A stretch of 13,371 nucleotides of DNA from contig JAJOKN010000024.1 of NCBI GenBank assembly GCA_021129815.1, positions 1 through 13,371 on the forward strand. The letters are read 5' to 3'. This DNA is from Desulfotomaculum sp. GTDB taxonomy: Bacteria; Bacillota; Desulfotomaculia; Desulfotomaculales; Desulfohalotomaculaceae. The position numbers and the translations under genes were made by a program. Under the pieces are notes generated by a model. That model was not told the DNA's origin and did not search any database. It saw only the letters and a list, made by a program, of their open reading frames with translations. Shown here one piece after another: positions 6,472-13,371 of this stretch. How positions within the stretch are numbered: the stretch's first letter is position 1; every line of letters starts with the position of its first letter.

Positions 6472-7497
6472 TTGAAATTGAAAGATCAAGATAGCTCGAT
6501 GCTTGATGATGATATAATTACAAGTGTTAACGATGCCACAAAGTGTGTGCAAAAAGGACCTAAAATAGTGGTCATCGGCGGTGGAACAGGGTTATCGACA
6601 GTACTTAAAGGGATAAAAGAGTACAGCAGCAATGTAACTGCTATTGTTACAGTGACAGATGACGGTGGAAGTTCAGGGCGATTGAAAGAAGATATGGGTA
6701 TATTGCCTCCTGGAGATATAAGAAACTGCATAGTTGCTTTAGCAGATAAAGAATCTTTGATGGAGAGGGTGCTGCAGTATCGCTTTAAAAATGGAGATCT
6801 CGCTGGGCACAGCTTTGGCAATTTGTTTTTGGCAGCTATCTCGGAAGTTTGCGGCAGTTTTTATGAAGGGATAAAAGTTTTATCTGAGATATTAGCTATA
6901 CGAGGCAGAGTTTTGCCGTCTACATTACAAAAAGCAGAAATTGCAGCTGAGCTCATAAATGGTGAAAGGGTGTTTGGAGAATGCAACATTTCTAAGAGCT
7001 CAAAGAGAATAAAAAGAGTTTTTTTAGTTCCAAGAGAGTGCAGTCCACTTCCTGAAGCAATTGATGCAATAAGAGAAGCGGACATTATAGCACTTGGGCC
7101 AGGGAGTTTGTACACCAGTGTTATCAGCAACTTATTGGTTGAAGGCATTGCAGATGCAATTAAAAAATCTAAAGCGCTTAAGATGTATATTTGTAATGTC
7201 ATGACGCAACCAGGTGAGACTGACGGTTATACTGCTTATGATCATTTAAAAGCTATTGTGGATCATGCAGGAGATATAGTGGATTATATAATTGTCAACA
7301 CACAAAGACCTCCTGACAGTCTGCTTGATAAGTATAACAAAAAAGGAGCAGATGTTGTAGCTGTAAATTCTGAAGAACTTAAACAGTTGGGAGTAGAATT
7401 GATTGAAAGAGAATTAATTTTAGAAACGGATGTGGTTCGCCATGATCCGTATAAACTTGCTAAAGCGATTTTGGAAATATGGGAAAACAAGATATAA
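6472..7497 (+). CDS. yvcK: YvcK/CofD-like gluconeogenesis factor
   Basis: YvcK is a cytoplasmic protein of the CofD-like fold. In Bacillus it binds UDP-GlcNAc and is needed for growth and cell shape on gluconeogenic carbon sources. The 341-residue product has the family motifs: VIGGGTGLS (34-42), TDDGGSSGR (62-70), PPGDIRN (79-85), GHSFGN (112-117), GPGSLYTS (209-216) and CNVMTQPGETDGY (241-253). It starts with TTG. About 29 residues precede the usual family beginning (PKIVVIGGG), a short acidic extension DQDSSMLDDD around residues 5-14; the Bacillus protein begins almost directly at the fold. The ATG at 6499 would remove part of this extension but lacks a ribosome binding site. It lies 24 bp after rapZ and 18 bp before whiA, so the three are surely cotranscribed. 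Confidence 0.94.
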   Translation: MKLKDQDSSMLDDDIITSVNDATKCVQKGPKIVVIGGGTGLSTVLKGIKEYSSNVTAIVTVTDDGGSSGRLKEDMGILPPGDIRNCIVALADKESLMERVLQYRFKNGDLAGHSFGNLFLAAISEVCGSFYEGIKVLSEILAIRGRVLPSTLQKAEIAAELINGERVFGECNISKSSKRIKRVFLVPRECSPLPEAIDAIREADIIALGPGSLYTSVISNLLVEGIADAIKKSKALKMYICNVMTQPGETDGYTAYDHLKAIVDHAGDIVDYIIVNTQRPPDSLLDKYNKKGADVVAVNSEELKQLGVELIERELILETDVVRHDPYKLAKAILEIWENKI

Positions 7498-7515
7498 AAA
7501 GAGGGTTTGTTTAAA

Positions 7516-8463
7516 ATGACCTTTTCGTTAGCAGTTAAGAATGAGCTAGCACGAATATTTGATAAAAACAAGTGTTGCAACTTAGCTGAGCTATCGGCGC
7601 TTATAAAAAGCAGTTCTAGCATACAGATTACAGGGGGAAGCTTTAAGTTAACGTTTGTAACTGCAAATGCAGCGGTAGCACGAAAAGTTATAAAATTTTT
7701 AAAAGTTTTATTTGAAATTCAAAGCAATGTTATGTATTTTAAAAGAAGGTGTTTTAAAAAGAAGAACTTTTATGTGCTGCGCATACTTGAGCATTCGAGT
7801 GTTTTGAATTTGCTTGTAAAACTTGGAATTTGGGATAATAATATTAACCTGCCTGTGGTGGATATAACTAAAGTATTGAACCGAGATTGTTGTTTTAAAG
7901 CTTATTTGAGAGGAGTGTTTTTAGCCAGTGGATCTATTAATGATCCTAAGTCTGGTTATCATATGGAAATAGTAGTGAATAATACAAAGTATGCAAAAAG
8001 TATATTAAATTTAATGGATAAGTTAGGAGTAGATGCTAAAACTTGCATGCGCAAAAATAAGAGTATAATATACTTAAAGGACAGTGAGCGCATAATAAAA
8101 GTTTTAAGTATTATAGGAGCTCATTCAGCTCTACTGGATTTTGAGAATGCACGCATTTATAAATCTGTTCGTGGACAAGTGAACAGGCTTGTGAACTGTG
8201 AAACTGCTAATTTAAATAAAACTGTAAATGCTGCTGTTAGGCAGGTGGAAAACATACGATATATTGCTGACACAATAGGGCTGGATAATCTAACGCCTGC
8301 GCTTAAAGAGGCAGCGGAGCTGCGCTTAAATTATCCTGATGTTGGATTGAAAGAATTAGGAGAACTCTTGGATCCGCCTATCAGCAAATCAGGAATAAAT
8401 CATAGAATGCGCAAATTGGAGGAAATAGCTAGCAGTTTAAAAAACAAAGAATTTAAGAGTTGA
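7516..8463 (+). CDS. whiA: WhiA-type DNA-binding protein
   Basis: WhiA is a DNA-binding protein needed for sporulation gene control in Streptomyces and for division and chromosome segregation in Bacillus. The 315-residue product has the usual length. The N-terminal LAGLIDADG-like fold includes FKAYLRGVFLASGSINDP (127-144), where the homing-endonuclease acids are not kept. The C-terminal helix-turn-helix is at about 276-305, with the family hallmark LLDPPISKSGINHR (284-297). The beginning MTFSLAVKNELARI fits family starts. ATG at 7516 lies 10 bases after GAGGG (7501-7505); an in-frame TTG at 7507 is almost touching that site and is unlikely. It is the last gene before the glycolytic promoter, and no hairpin terminator separates it from gap, so some read-through into glycolysis is possible. 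Confidence 0.95.
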   Translation: MTFSLAVKNELARIFDKNKCCNLAELSALIKSSSSIQITGGSFKLTFVTANAAVARKVIKFLKVLFEIQSNVMYFKRRCFKKKNFYVLRILEHSSVLNLLVKLGIWDNNINLPVVDITKVLNRDCCFKAYLRGVFLASGSINDPKSGYHMEIVVNNTKYAKSILNLMDKLGVDAKTCMRKNKSIIYLKDSERIIKVLSIIGAHSALLDFENARIYKSVRGQVNRLVNCETANLNKTVNAAVRQVENIRYIADTIGLDNLTPALKEAAELRLNYPDVGLKELGELLDPPISKSGINHRMRKLEEIASSLKNKEFKS

Positions 8464-8495
8464 GATAGAATAAATATGAAATCGTTGTAAAAAGG

Positions 8496-8525
8496 TTGTT
8501 AATGTGAAAATATAAGTTTTAAAAT
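8496..8525 (+). promoter_or_regulatory. Candidate promoter of the gap-pgk-tpiA-gpmI operon
   Basis: TTGTTA (8496-8501), an 18-base spacer, and TAAAAT (8520-8525) lie in the 113-bp gap before gap. The -35 hexamer is the same as that at 3654. A start near 8532 gives a leader of about 45 bases with AAAAGGAGATG at 8556-8566. The area is very AT-rich, so other -10-like boxes exist. No CggR-type operator or other clear inverted repeat is visible. Confidence 0.45.
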
Positions 8526-8576
8526 ACTTAGCATTAATATAAAAATAAATTTCCAAAAAGGAGATGTGCTTAGATT

Positions 8577-9647
8577 ATGGCATTAAAAATTGGCATCAAT
8601 GGATTTGGTAGAATTGGACGCAATGTATTGCGAGCTGCTGTAAAAACTGGAGATTTTGAAATTGTTTTGGTCAATCACAAGTCGCGCAGGTTAAAGGATC
8701 CTGACAAAAAGCCAGGAGTAGAATTTGCAGCTGTCAATGACTTGACATATTCTAAAACGTTAGCACATCTGCTCAAATATGATTCTGTTCATGGAATATT
8801 AGATGTTGATGTTAAAGCTACTGAAGATGCTTTGATTGTAGGAGAAAAAGAAATAAAAGTATTTGCTGAGCCTGACCCAGAAAAGCTTCCATGGAAGGAT
8901 CTGGGCGTAGATATAGTTATAGAATCTACTGGGCGATTTAGACAAAGAGATGATGCAGCAAAACACTTACGTGCAGGTGCTAAGAAGGTTATCATAACTG
9001 CGCCAGCAAAAGAACCAGATGTTACCCTTGTTATGGGAGTAAACCATGAGCAGTATAATCCAAAAGAACATCACATCATTTCCAATGCTTCTTGTACTAC
9101 GAACTGTGTTGCGCCTGTAGCAAAAGTGATAAATGATAAGTTTGGAATTGTAAAAGGGCTCATCACCACTGTTCATGCTTACACAAATGATCAGAATATT
9201 CTTGATCTTCCTCATAAAGACTTGCGCCGCGCAAGAGCTGCTGCGCTGTCCATCATTCCTACAACTACTGGCGCTGCAAAAGCAGTTGCACTTGTGTTGC
9301 CTGAATTGGAAGGCAAATTAGATGGCTTTGCTATGAGAGTGCCTACACCTAATGTGTCTGTTGTGGATTTGGTATGTGAACTCGACAAGAATACTACTGC
9401 AGAAGAGATAAATGCTATGCTGAAAGAAGCTTCTGAGACCTATCTCAAAGGCATTTTGGGATATACTGACTTACCTTTAGTCTCAAGCGATTTCAATGGA
9501 GACCCTCACTCTGCAATAGTAGATGGGTTATCTACTATGGTTATAGATGACAACATGGCAAAAATAATAGCATGGTATGACAATGAGTGGGGATATTCCA
9601 TGCGCGTGTTGGACTTGATGTTGTATATAGCTGAAAAAGGTATATAA
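8577..9647 (+). CDS. gap: Type I glyceraldehyde-3-phosphate dehydrogenase with an insertion in the NAD domain
   Basis: It oxidises glyceraldehyde-3-phosphate to 1,3-bisphosphoglycerate with NAD+. The Rossmann start INGFGRIGR (7-15), the catalytic C173 in SNASCTTNC, H200 in TTVHAYTNDQ, and the S-loop LPHKDLRRARAA (211-222) are all intact. The LP pair in the S-loop is typical of NAD-preferring enzymes. The product has 356 residues, against about 333-340 for the family. The extra length sits at about residues 31-52, between the strand FEIV and the VNDL that normally follows it directly. The insertion is basic (H34, K35, R37, R38, K40, K44, K45) and its end resembles its beginning (see findings). 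The reading frame is clean, so it is not a sequencing frameshift. Start ATG follows AAAAGGAGATG. It is first in the glycolytic operon, without a cggR gene in front. Confidence 0.97.
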   Translation: MALKIGINGFGRIGRNVLRAAVKTGDFEIVLVNHKSRRLKDPDKKPGVEFAAVNDLTYSKTLAHLLKYDSVHGILDVDVKATEDALIVGEKEIKVFAEPDPEKLPWKDLGVDIVIESTGRFRQRDDAAKHLRAGAKKVIITAPAKEPDVTLVMGVNHEQYNPKEHHIISNASCTTNCVAPVAKVINDKFGIVKGLITTVHAYTNDQNILDLPHKDLRRARAAALSIIPTTTGAAKAVALVLPELEGKLDGFAMRVPTPNVSVVDLVCELDKNTTAEEINAMLKEASETYLKGILGYTDLPLVSSDFNGDPHSAIVDGLSTMVIDDNMAKIIAWYDNEWGYSMRVLDLMLYIAEKGI

Positions 9648-9733
9648 AAAAAGAGTTATTAATCTTCCTAGAATATTGCAAAGCGCATTAGAGCAAAAGT
9701 TAAATAAGTTAAATATTTAAAGGGGGTATTTGT

Positions 9734-10921
9734 GTGCTGGCCAAAAAGAGCGTTGAAGATGTGGATGTGAAAAACAAGTGTGTGCTCGTTCGGGTAGATT
9801 TTAATGTACCGCTTGCAGATGGAGTTATATCCGATGATACCAGGATTAAAGCAGCGTTGCCTACCATTAAGTACTTGATTGATAATAATGCTAAAACAAT
9901 ACTCGTTTCGCACTTGGGAAGACCAAAGGGACAGGTAAAAGCAGAACTCAAGATGGATCCTGTGGCTAAAAGGCTTGGAGAGTTATTGAACAAAGAAGTT
10001 TTAAAGATAGACGTTTGTGTTGGAGATGCAGCAAAAAAAGCAGTGGAGGATATGCAGCTTGGTGATGTGTTGCTTTTGGAAAACGTGCGCTTTTATCCAG
10101 AAGAAACCAAGAACGATCCTGAGTTTGCAAAGAAATTGGCCGAACTTGCTGACTTGTTTGTAAATGATGCTTTTGGCACAGCACACAGAGCCCATGCATC
10201 TACGGTAGGCGTTGCTAAATACTTGCCGGCTGTTGCAGGTTTTTTGATGAAAAAGGAAATAGAAATGCTCAGCAAAGTTCTTTTTGATCCTGTGCGACCT
10301 TTTGTAGCTATATTGGGCGGTGCCAAGGTATCGGATAAGATTGGAGTTATAAACAACTTGCTTGATAAAGTTGACTGCCTGATAATTGGAGGAGGTATGG
10401 CAAATACCTTTCTCAAAGCAAATGGAATTAAAGTAGCAAACTCGCTGGTAGAGGAGGATAAGCTGGAACTAGCTAAGGAACTGCAGGAAAAAGCAAAAGA
10501 AAAGGGAGTAAAGCTGCTTTTGCCTTTGGATGCTGTGGTGGCGCCTTCCATTAAAGCCACAGGAGGTATAGGGGAAGTTCCTGTAGATCAAGTACCTGGA
10601 GACTGCATGATATTAGATATAGGTACGAAAACCGCTGAGCTTTTTGCAAAAGAGGTAAAGACAGCAGGCACAGTTGTGTGGAATGGCCCTATGGGTGTGT
10701 TTGAAAAAGAAGCTTTTGCTAAAGGAACTGAAGCTTTAGCAAGAGCACTTGCTGACTCTAAGGCTATAAGTGTGGTTGGCGGTGGAGATACAGCTGCTGC
10801 TATTAAAAAGTTAGGTGTTACAGACAAGATAACTCATGTATCCACAGGTGGAGGAGCATCTTTAGAATTCTTAGAAGGCAAAGAGCTTCCAGGTATTGCA
10901 GTGTTGATGGATAAGGAGTGA
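9734..10921 (+). CDS. pgk: Phosphoglycerate kinase
   Basis: It transfers phosphate from 1,3-bisphosphoglycerate to ADP, the first ATP-yielding step of glycolysis. The 395-residue monomeric enzyme has RVDFNVPL (20-27), HLGRP (60-64), the FGTAHRAHAS segment (147-156), GGAKVSDKI (195-203), the nucleotide-binding GGGDTAAA (349-356) and GGGASLE (372-378). No tpiA fusion is present, unlike in some thermophiles. The start is GTG, seven bases after AGGGGG (9721-9726). It lies 86 bp after gap; that AT-rich spacer holds no gene and no convincing hairpin. tpiA follows after 61 bp. Confidence 0.97.
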   Translation: MLAKKSVEDVDVKNKCVLVRVDFNVPLADGVISDDTRIKAALPTIKYLIDNNAKTILVSHLGRPKGQVKAELKMDPVAKRLGELLNKEVLKIDVCVGDAAKKAVEDMQLGDVLLLENVRFYPEETKNDPEFAKKLAELADLFVNDAFGTAHRAHASTVGVAKYLPAVAGFLMKKEIEMLSKVLFDPVRPFVAILGGAKVSDKIGVINNLLDKVDCLIIGGGMANTFLKANGIKVANSLVEEDKLELAKELQEKAKEKGVKLLLPLDAVVAPSIKATGGIGEVPVDQVPGDCMILDIGTKTAELFAKEVKTAGTVVWNGPMGVFEKEAFAKGTEALARALADSKAISVVGGGDTAAAIKKLGVTDKITHVSTGGGASLEFLEGKELPGIAVLMDKE

Positions 10922-10982
10922 AGCGAAGAATAAAGCAATATTAAAAAAAGAAGTCAAAATGAATAGAAGAAGGTGATATTAA

Positions 10983-11741
10983 TTGAGAAAAACTGTAATA
11001 GCAGGAAATTGGAAGATGAATAAAACGATAAAACAAGCTGTAGAATATATAGAAGAACTCAAAAGCAGAGTTTCTGATGTTGATGATGTGGAAATCGTGG
11101 TTTTCCCACCGTTTACTGCATTGCTGGAAATGTGCATAGCAACTGACAAAACCAACATTTCAATTGGAGCGCAGAATTTACACTGGGAAAAGAGCGGTGC
11201 TTTTACTGGTGAAATATCTGCTGAAATGCTCCGTGAGGTGGGGTGCGGGTATGTAATTATCGGCCATTCTGAGCGCAGGCAGTATTTTGGCGAAACAGAT
11301 GAAAGTGTGAATAAAAAGATAAAAGCAGCTCTAAAGCATGGCTTGATACCTGTTGTGTGCGTGGGGGAGACGCTTCCGCAGCGTGAAGAAGGTTTGACCG
11401 AGCAAATAGTTGAAGCGCAGGTAAAAAGAGCAGTTGATGGTATAGCTCAAGATGATATAGCAAAGCTTATCGTAGCTTATGAGCCTGTATGGGCTATTGG
11501 CACTGGCAAAAACGCTTCATCTGACGATGCACAGCAAGTTATCGCAAATATACGCGATGTTTTAAAAAGCATTGCAGGTGATAAAGCAGATAGCATAAGA
11601 ATTTTGTATGGAGGAAGTGTAAAACCTGATAATATCGGAGGGTTTATAAAAGAGCAGGACATAGATGGAGCGTTGGTAGGAGGAGCGAGTTTAAATCCTC
11701 TTGATTTTTCAGAAATAATTACAAGGAGCAGAGGGAAATGA
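10983..11741 (+). CDS. tpiA: Triose-phosphate isomerase
   Basis: It interconverts dihydroxyacetone phosphate and glyceraldehyde-3-phosphate. The 252-residue TIM barrel has N9 and K11 in GNWKMN, H95 in IIGHSERR (92-99), the catalytic E167 in AYEPVWAIGTGK (165-176, including the mobile loop), and the phosphate-binding YGGSVKP (209-215). Length is normal. The start is TTG: a TAA stop lies immediately upstream in frame, and the next in-frame ATG would remove the catalytic Asn and Lys, so TTG is forced. AGGTGAT (10971-10977) gives good spacing. Its stop overlaps the start of the small basic frame (ATGA at 11738-11741). Confidence 0.97.
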   Translation: MRKTVIAGNWKMNKTIKQAVEYIEELKSRVSDVDDVEIVVFPPFTALLEMCIATDKTNISIGAQNLHWEKSGAFTGEISAEMLREVGCGYVIIGHSERRQYFGETDESVNKKIKAALKHGLIPVVCVGETLPQREEGLTEQIVEAQVKRAVDGIAQDDIAKLIVAYEPVWAIGTGKNASSDDAQQVIANIRDVLKSIAGDKADSIRILYGGSVKPDNIGGFIKEQDIDGALVGGASLNPLDFSEIITRSRGK

Positions 11742-11821
11742 AAAAATTTTTGTTTAAAATACTGATGAGGTTTGCTTATAAGTTTATAATGAAAAAAATA
11801 ACAAGAAAGTTTATGAGGTAA
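11738..11821 (+). CDS. Possible 27-residue cationic repeat peptide, coupled to tpiA and gpmI
   Basis: A 28-codon frame (with TAA) starts at an ATG overlapping the tpiA stop as ATGA, with AAGGAG (11724-11729) and AGAGGG (11730-11735) just upstream. It ends seven bases before the gpmI ATG. The peptide has ten Lys/Arg and no acidic residue. Positive residues fall at 3, 7, 11, 15, 19, 23 and 27, exactly every fourth, and Met at 10, 18 and 26, exactly every eighth. It is thus three imperfect 8-residue units of the form [KR]-x3-[KR]-x-x-M, with mostly hydrophobic residues in units one and two. As a helix it would be an amphipathic, membrane- or RNA-binding type of segment. The gpmI ribosome binding site (GAGG at 11815-11818) lies in its last codons, so translating it may help couple gpmI translation to tpiA. 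I do not recognise it; it may also be only an AT-rich spacer that happens to lack stops. Confidence 0.5.
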   Translation: MKKFLFKILMRFAYKFIMKKITRKFMR

Positions 11822-11828
11822 TATAGGT

Positions 11829-13358
11829 ATGTTAATAGTGCTGATAATACTCGATGGGTGGGGAATTTGCGATTCAAAAGATGGCAATGCAATTGCAATA
11901 GCAAGTACTCCCAATATGGATGAATATTATAAGTGTTATCCACACACTACACTTGCGTGCTCGGGAGAAGATGTTGGGCTGCCAGAGGGGCAGATGGGCA
12001 ACTCCGAGGTAGGGCATTTGAACATAGGTGCAGGACGCATTGTATATCAGGAATTCACCCGCATTACAAAAGCAATAAGAGATGGCAGTTTTTTTAAAAA
12101 TGATGAGTTGCTAAAAGCCATGCATTTTGTCAAGGAAAAAGGCAGTGCACTTCATCTTATGGGGCTTTTGTCGGATGGAGGTGTGCACAGTCACATAGAG
12201 CATCTCTTTGCACTGCTCGAGATGGCGAGGCAAAATGGATTGAAAGATGTTTATATTCACGCTTTTTTAGATGGACGAGACGTTGCACCATCCAGCGCTA
12301 AGGGATATATAAAATTGCTGGAACAAAAGTGCAAAGAATTAGGAATAGGAAAGATAGCAACTGTATCTGGAAGGTATTATGCGATGGATAGAGATAAGCG
12401 ATGGGAGCGCACCAAAAAAGCATATGATGCGATGATTTATGGTACAGGAGAGACAGCAAACAGCGCTGTTGAAGCAGTTATAAACTCGTACGATAAAGGT
12501 AAAACCGATGAATTCGTGCAGCCCACAGTTATAGTTGATGAAAATAAAAAACCTGTAGCTGTAATTTCTCATGGAGATGCGGTGATATTTTATAACTTCA
12601 GACCAGATAGAGCAAGGCAGATCACAAGAGCGCTTGCTGAAGATGAGTTTTGTGAATTTGATTTAGGAGAAGATCCTCCGAAAGTTTATTTTGTTTCTAT
12701 GACAGAGTATGATAAGACATTTGATATACCTGTGGCTTTTAAACCTCAAAAGTTGGCAAACGTATTGGGAGAGGTGTTCAGCAAAAACAGCATAAGACAG
12801 CTTAGGCTTGCGGAGACAGAAAAGTATGCACATGTGACGTTTTTCTTAAACGGCGGTAGAGAAGTGCCGTACGAAGGAGAGGATAGAATACTCATACCTT
12901 CTCCCAAAGTGCCGACTTATGACTTGAAGCCAGAGATGAGCGCTTATGAAGTTGCTGATACCTGCGTTGAGAAAATCCAAAGAGGAGAGCATCAAGTTAT
13001 AATTGTGAACTTTGCAAATGCAGATATGGTAGGGCATACAGGCAATTTGCAAGCTGCTGTAAAGGCAATAGAAGCAGTGGATGAGTGCGTTAGCAAAATA
13101 GTAAAAAGCGTGCTCAAGCAAAACGGCACAGCTATAGTCACAGCAGACCACGGCAACGCTGAAAAGATGCTGGACGAAAACGGAAAACCGCACACCGCTC
13201 ACACATGCAACAGAGTGCCATTTATACTGATTGATGAAGATAAATGGAAGAGTGTGAGTTTAAAAAGAGGTCGGATTTCAGACATAGCTCCTACAATGCT
13301 GTTTTTAATGGGTATTGAGATACCTAGAGAAATGACTGGCAGAGTGTTGATTGTGTAG
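11829..13358 (+). CDS. gpmI: 2,3-bisphosphoglycerate-independent phosphoglycerate mutase
   Basis: It converts 3-phosphoglycerate to 2-phosphoglycerate through a phosphoserine intermediate, using two Mn2+ ions. The 509-residue product matches the family length. It shows D9 in ILDGWG (7-12), the catalytic S59 in GQMGNSEVGH (54-63), GRYYAMDRD (181-189), RPDRARQ (258-264), D399 and H403 in ADMVGH, D440 and H441 in TADHGN, and H458 in PHTAHT, all at the expected metal-site positions. The N-terminus is a few residues shorter than usual. The ATG lies nine bases after GAGGT (11815-11819), which overlaps the end of the small basic frame. It is the last gene visible in the glycolytic operon; enolase often follows but would lie outside the window. 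Confidence 0.97.
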   Translation: MLIVLIILDGWGICDSKDGNAIAIASTPNMDEYYKCYPHTTLACSGEDVGLPEGQMGNSEVGHLNIGAGRIVYQEFTRITKAIRDGSFFKNDELLKAMHFVKEKGSALHLMGLLSDGGVHSHIEHLFALLEMARQNGLKDVYIHAFLDGRDVAPSSAKGYIKLLEQKCKELGIGKIATVSGRYYAMDRDKRWERTKKAYDAMIYGTGETANSAVEAVINSYDKGKTDEFVQPTVIVDENKKPVAVISHGDAVIFYNFRPDRARQITRALAEDEFCEFDLGEDPPKVYFVSMTEYDKTFDIPVAFKPQKLANVLGEVFSKNSIRQLRLAETEKYAHVTFFLNGGREVPYEGEDRILIPSPKVPTYDLKPEMSAYEVADTCVEKIQRGEHQVIIVNFANADMVGHTGNLQAAVKAIEAVDECVSKIVKSVLKQNGTAIVTADHGNAEKMLDENGKPHTAHTCNRVPFILIDEDKWKSVSLKRGRISDIAPTMLFLMGIEIPREMTGRVLIV

Positions 13359-13371
13359 TGTAGATATAATT

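Noticed and set aside
9700..9720. Inverted repeat TTAAATA/TATTTAA before pgk
   Set aside because: Seven A-T pairs around a 7-base loop, directly followed by the pgk ribosome binding site rather than a T-run; expected by chance in AT-rich DNA.
10093..10560. 155-codon minus-strand open frame inside pgk
   Set aside because: It is the antisense of a highly conserved pgk region, has Ser/Ala/Leu-biased composition typical of shadow frames, and shows no recognisable motif.
13365..13370. TATAAT at the window end as a promoter for a downstream gene
   Set aside because: No -35 hexamer at proper spacing (TTGATT at 13347 is only 12 bases away) and the downstream sequence is not available.

Overview
This window is AT-rich, densely coded bacterial chromosome. 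It reads as a low-GC Firmicute of the class Clostridia: the rapZ-yvcK-whiA trio sits directly upstream of a gap-pgk-tpiA-gpmI glycolytic operon, ribosome binding sites are strong, TTG and GTG starts are frequent, and an SDR of the EF-P 5-aminopentanone reductase type lies nearby. The species cannot be fixed from the sequence alone.

Left part (1-1758), a small accessory patch. A GTG-started 89-codon frame joins the first ~55 residues of an ABC-transporter ATPase, up to its Walker A motif, to the last ~30 residues of an FtsX/MacB-type permease. It looks like the scar of a large internal deletion, and a perfect 15-bp tandem repeat lies beside the junction. A perfect 16-bp hairpin (370-407) separates it from two leftward genes: an SDR oxidoreductase and, 23 bp behind it, a peculiar 141-aa protein with 16 glycines at exact 4-residue spacing. 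Divergent promoters lie between the SDR gene and uvrC.

Middle part (1759-8463). uvrC (excinuclease subunit) is followed, after a good sigma-A-type promoter at 3654-3682, by a tightly spaced set: HAD-IIB phosphatase, ROK glucokinase, rapZ, yvcK, whiA. This probably forms one transcript linking sugar phosphorylation/dephosphorylation to cell-envelope and carbon-flux control. The murB and hprK genes often found in this neighbourhood are absent here.

Right part (8464-13371). A promoter at 8496-8525 precedes gap, pgk, tpiA and gpmI, the enzymes taking triose phosphates to 2-phosphoglycerate. No cggR repressor gene precedes gap. GAPDH carries an unusual ~21-residue insertion in its NAD-binding domain that looks like a duplicated beta-strand. 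Exactly filling the gap between tpiA and gpmI is a 27-codon frame not explained by the known genes. It overlaps the tpiA stop codon (ATGA) and encodes a very basic peptide made of three imperfect 8-residue units with a positive charge at every fourth residue. The window ends 13 bases after gpmI.

The best candidates for something undescribed are the small basic peptide frame inside the glycolytic operon, the glycine-ladder protein coupled to the SDR, the in-frame ABC ATPase/permease fusion, and the GAPDH insertion. No tRNA, rRNA, CRISPR array, intact insertion sequence or recognisable riboswitch was seen.
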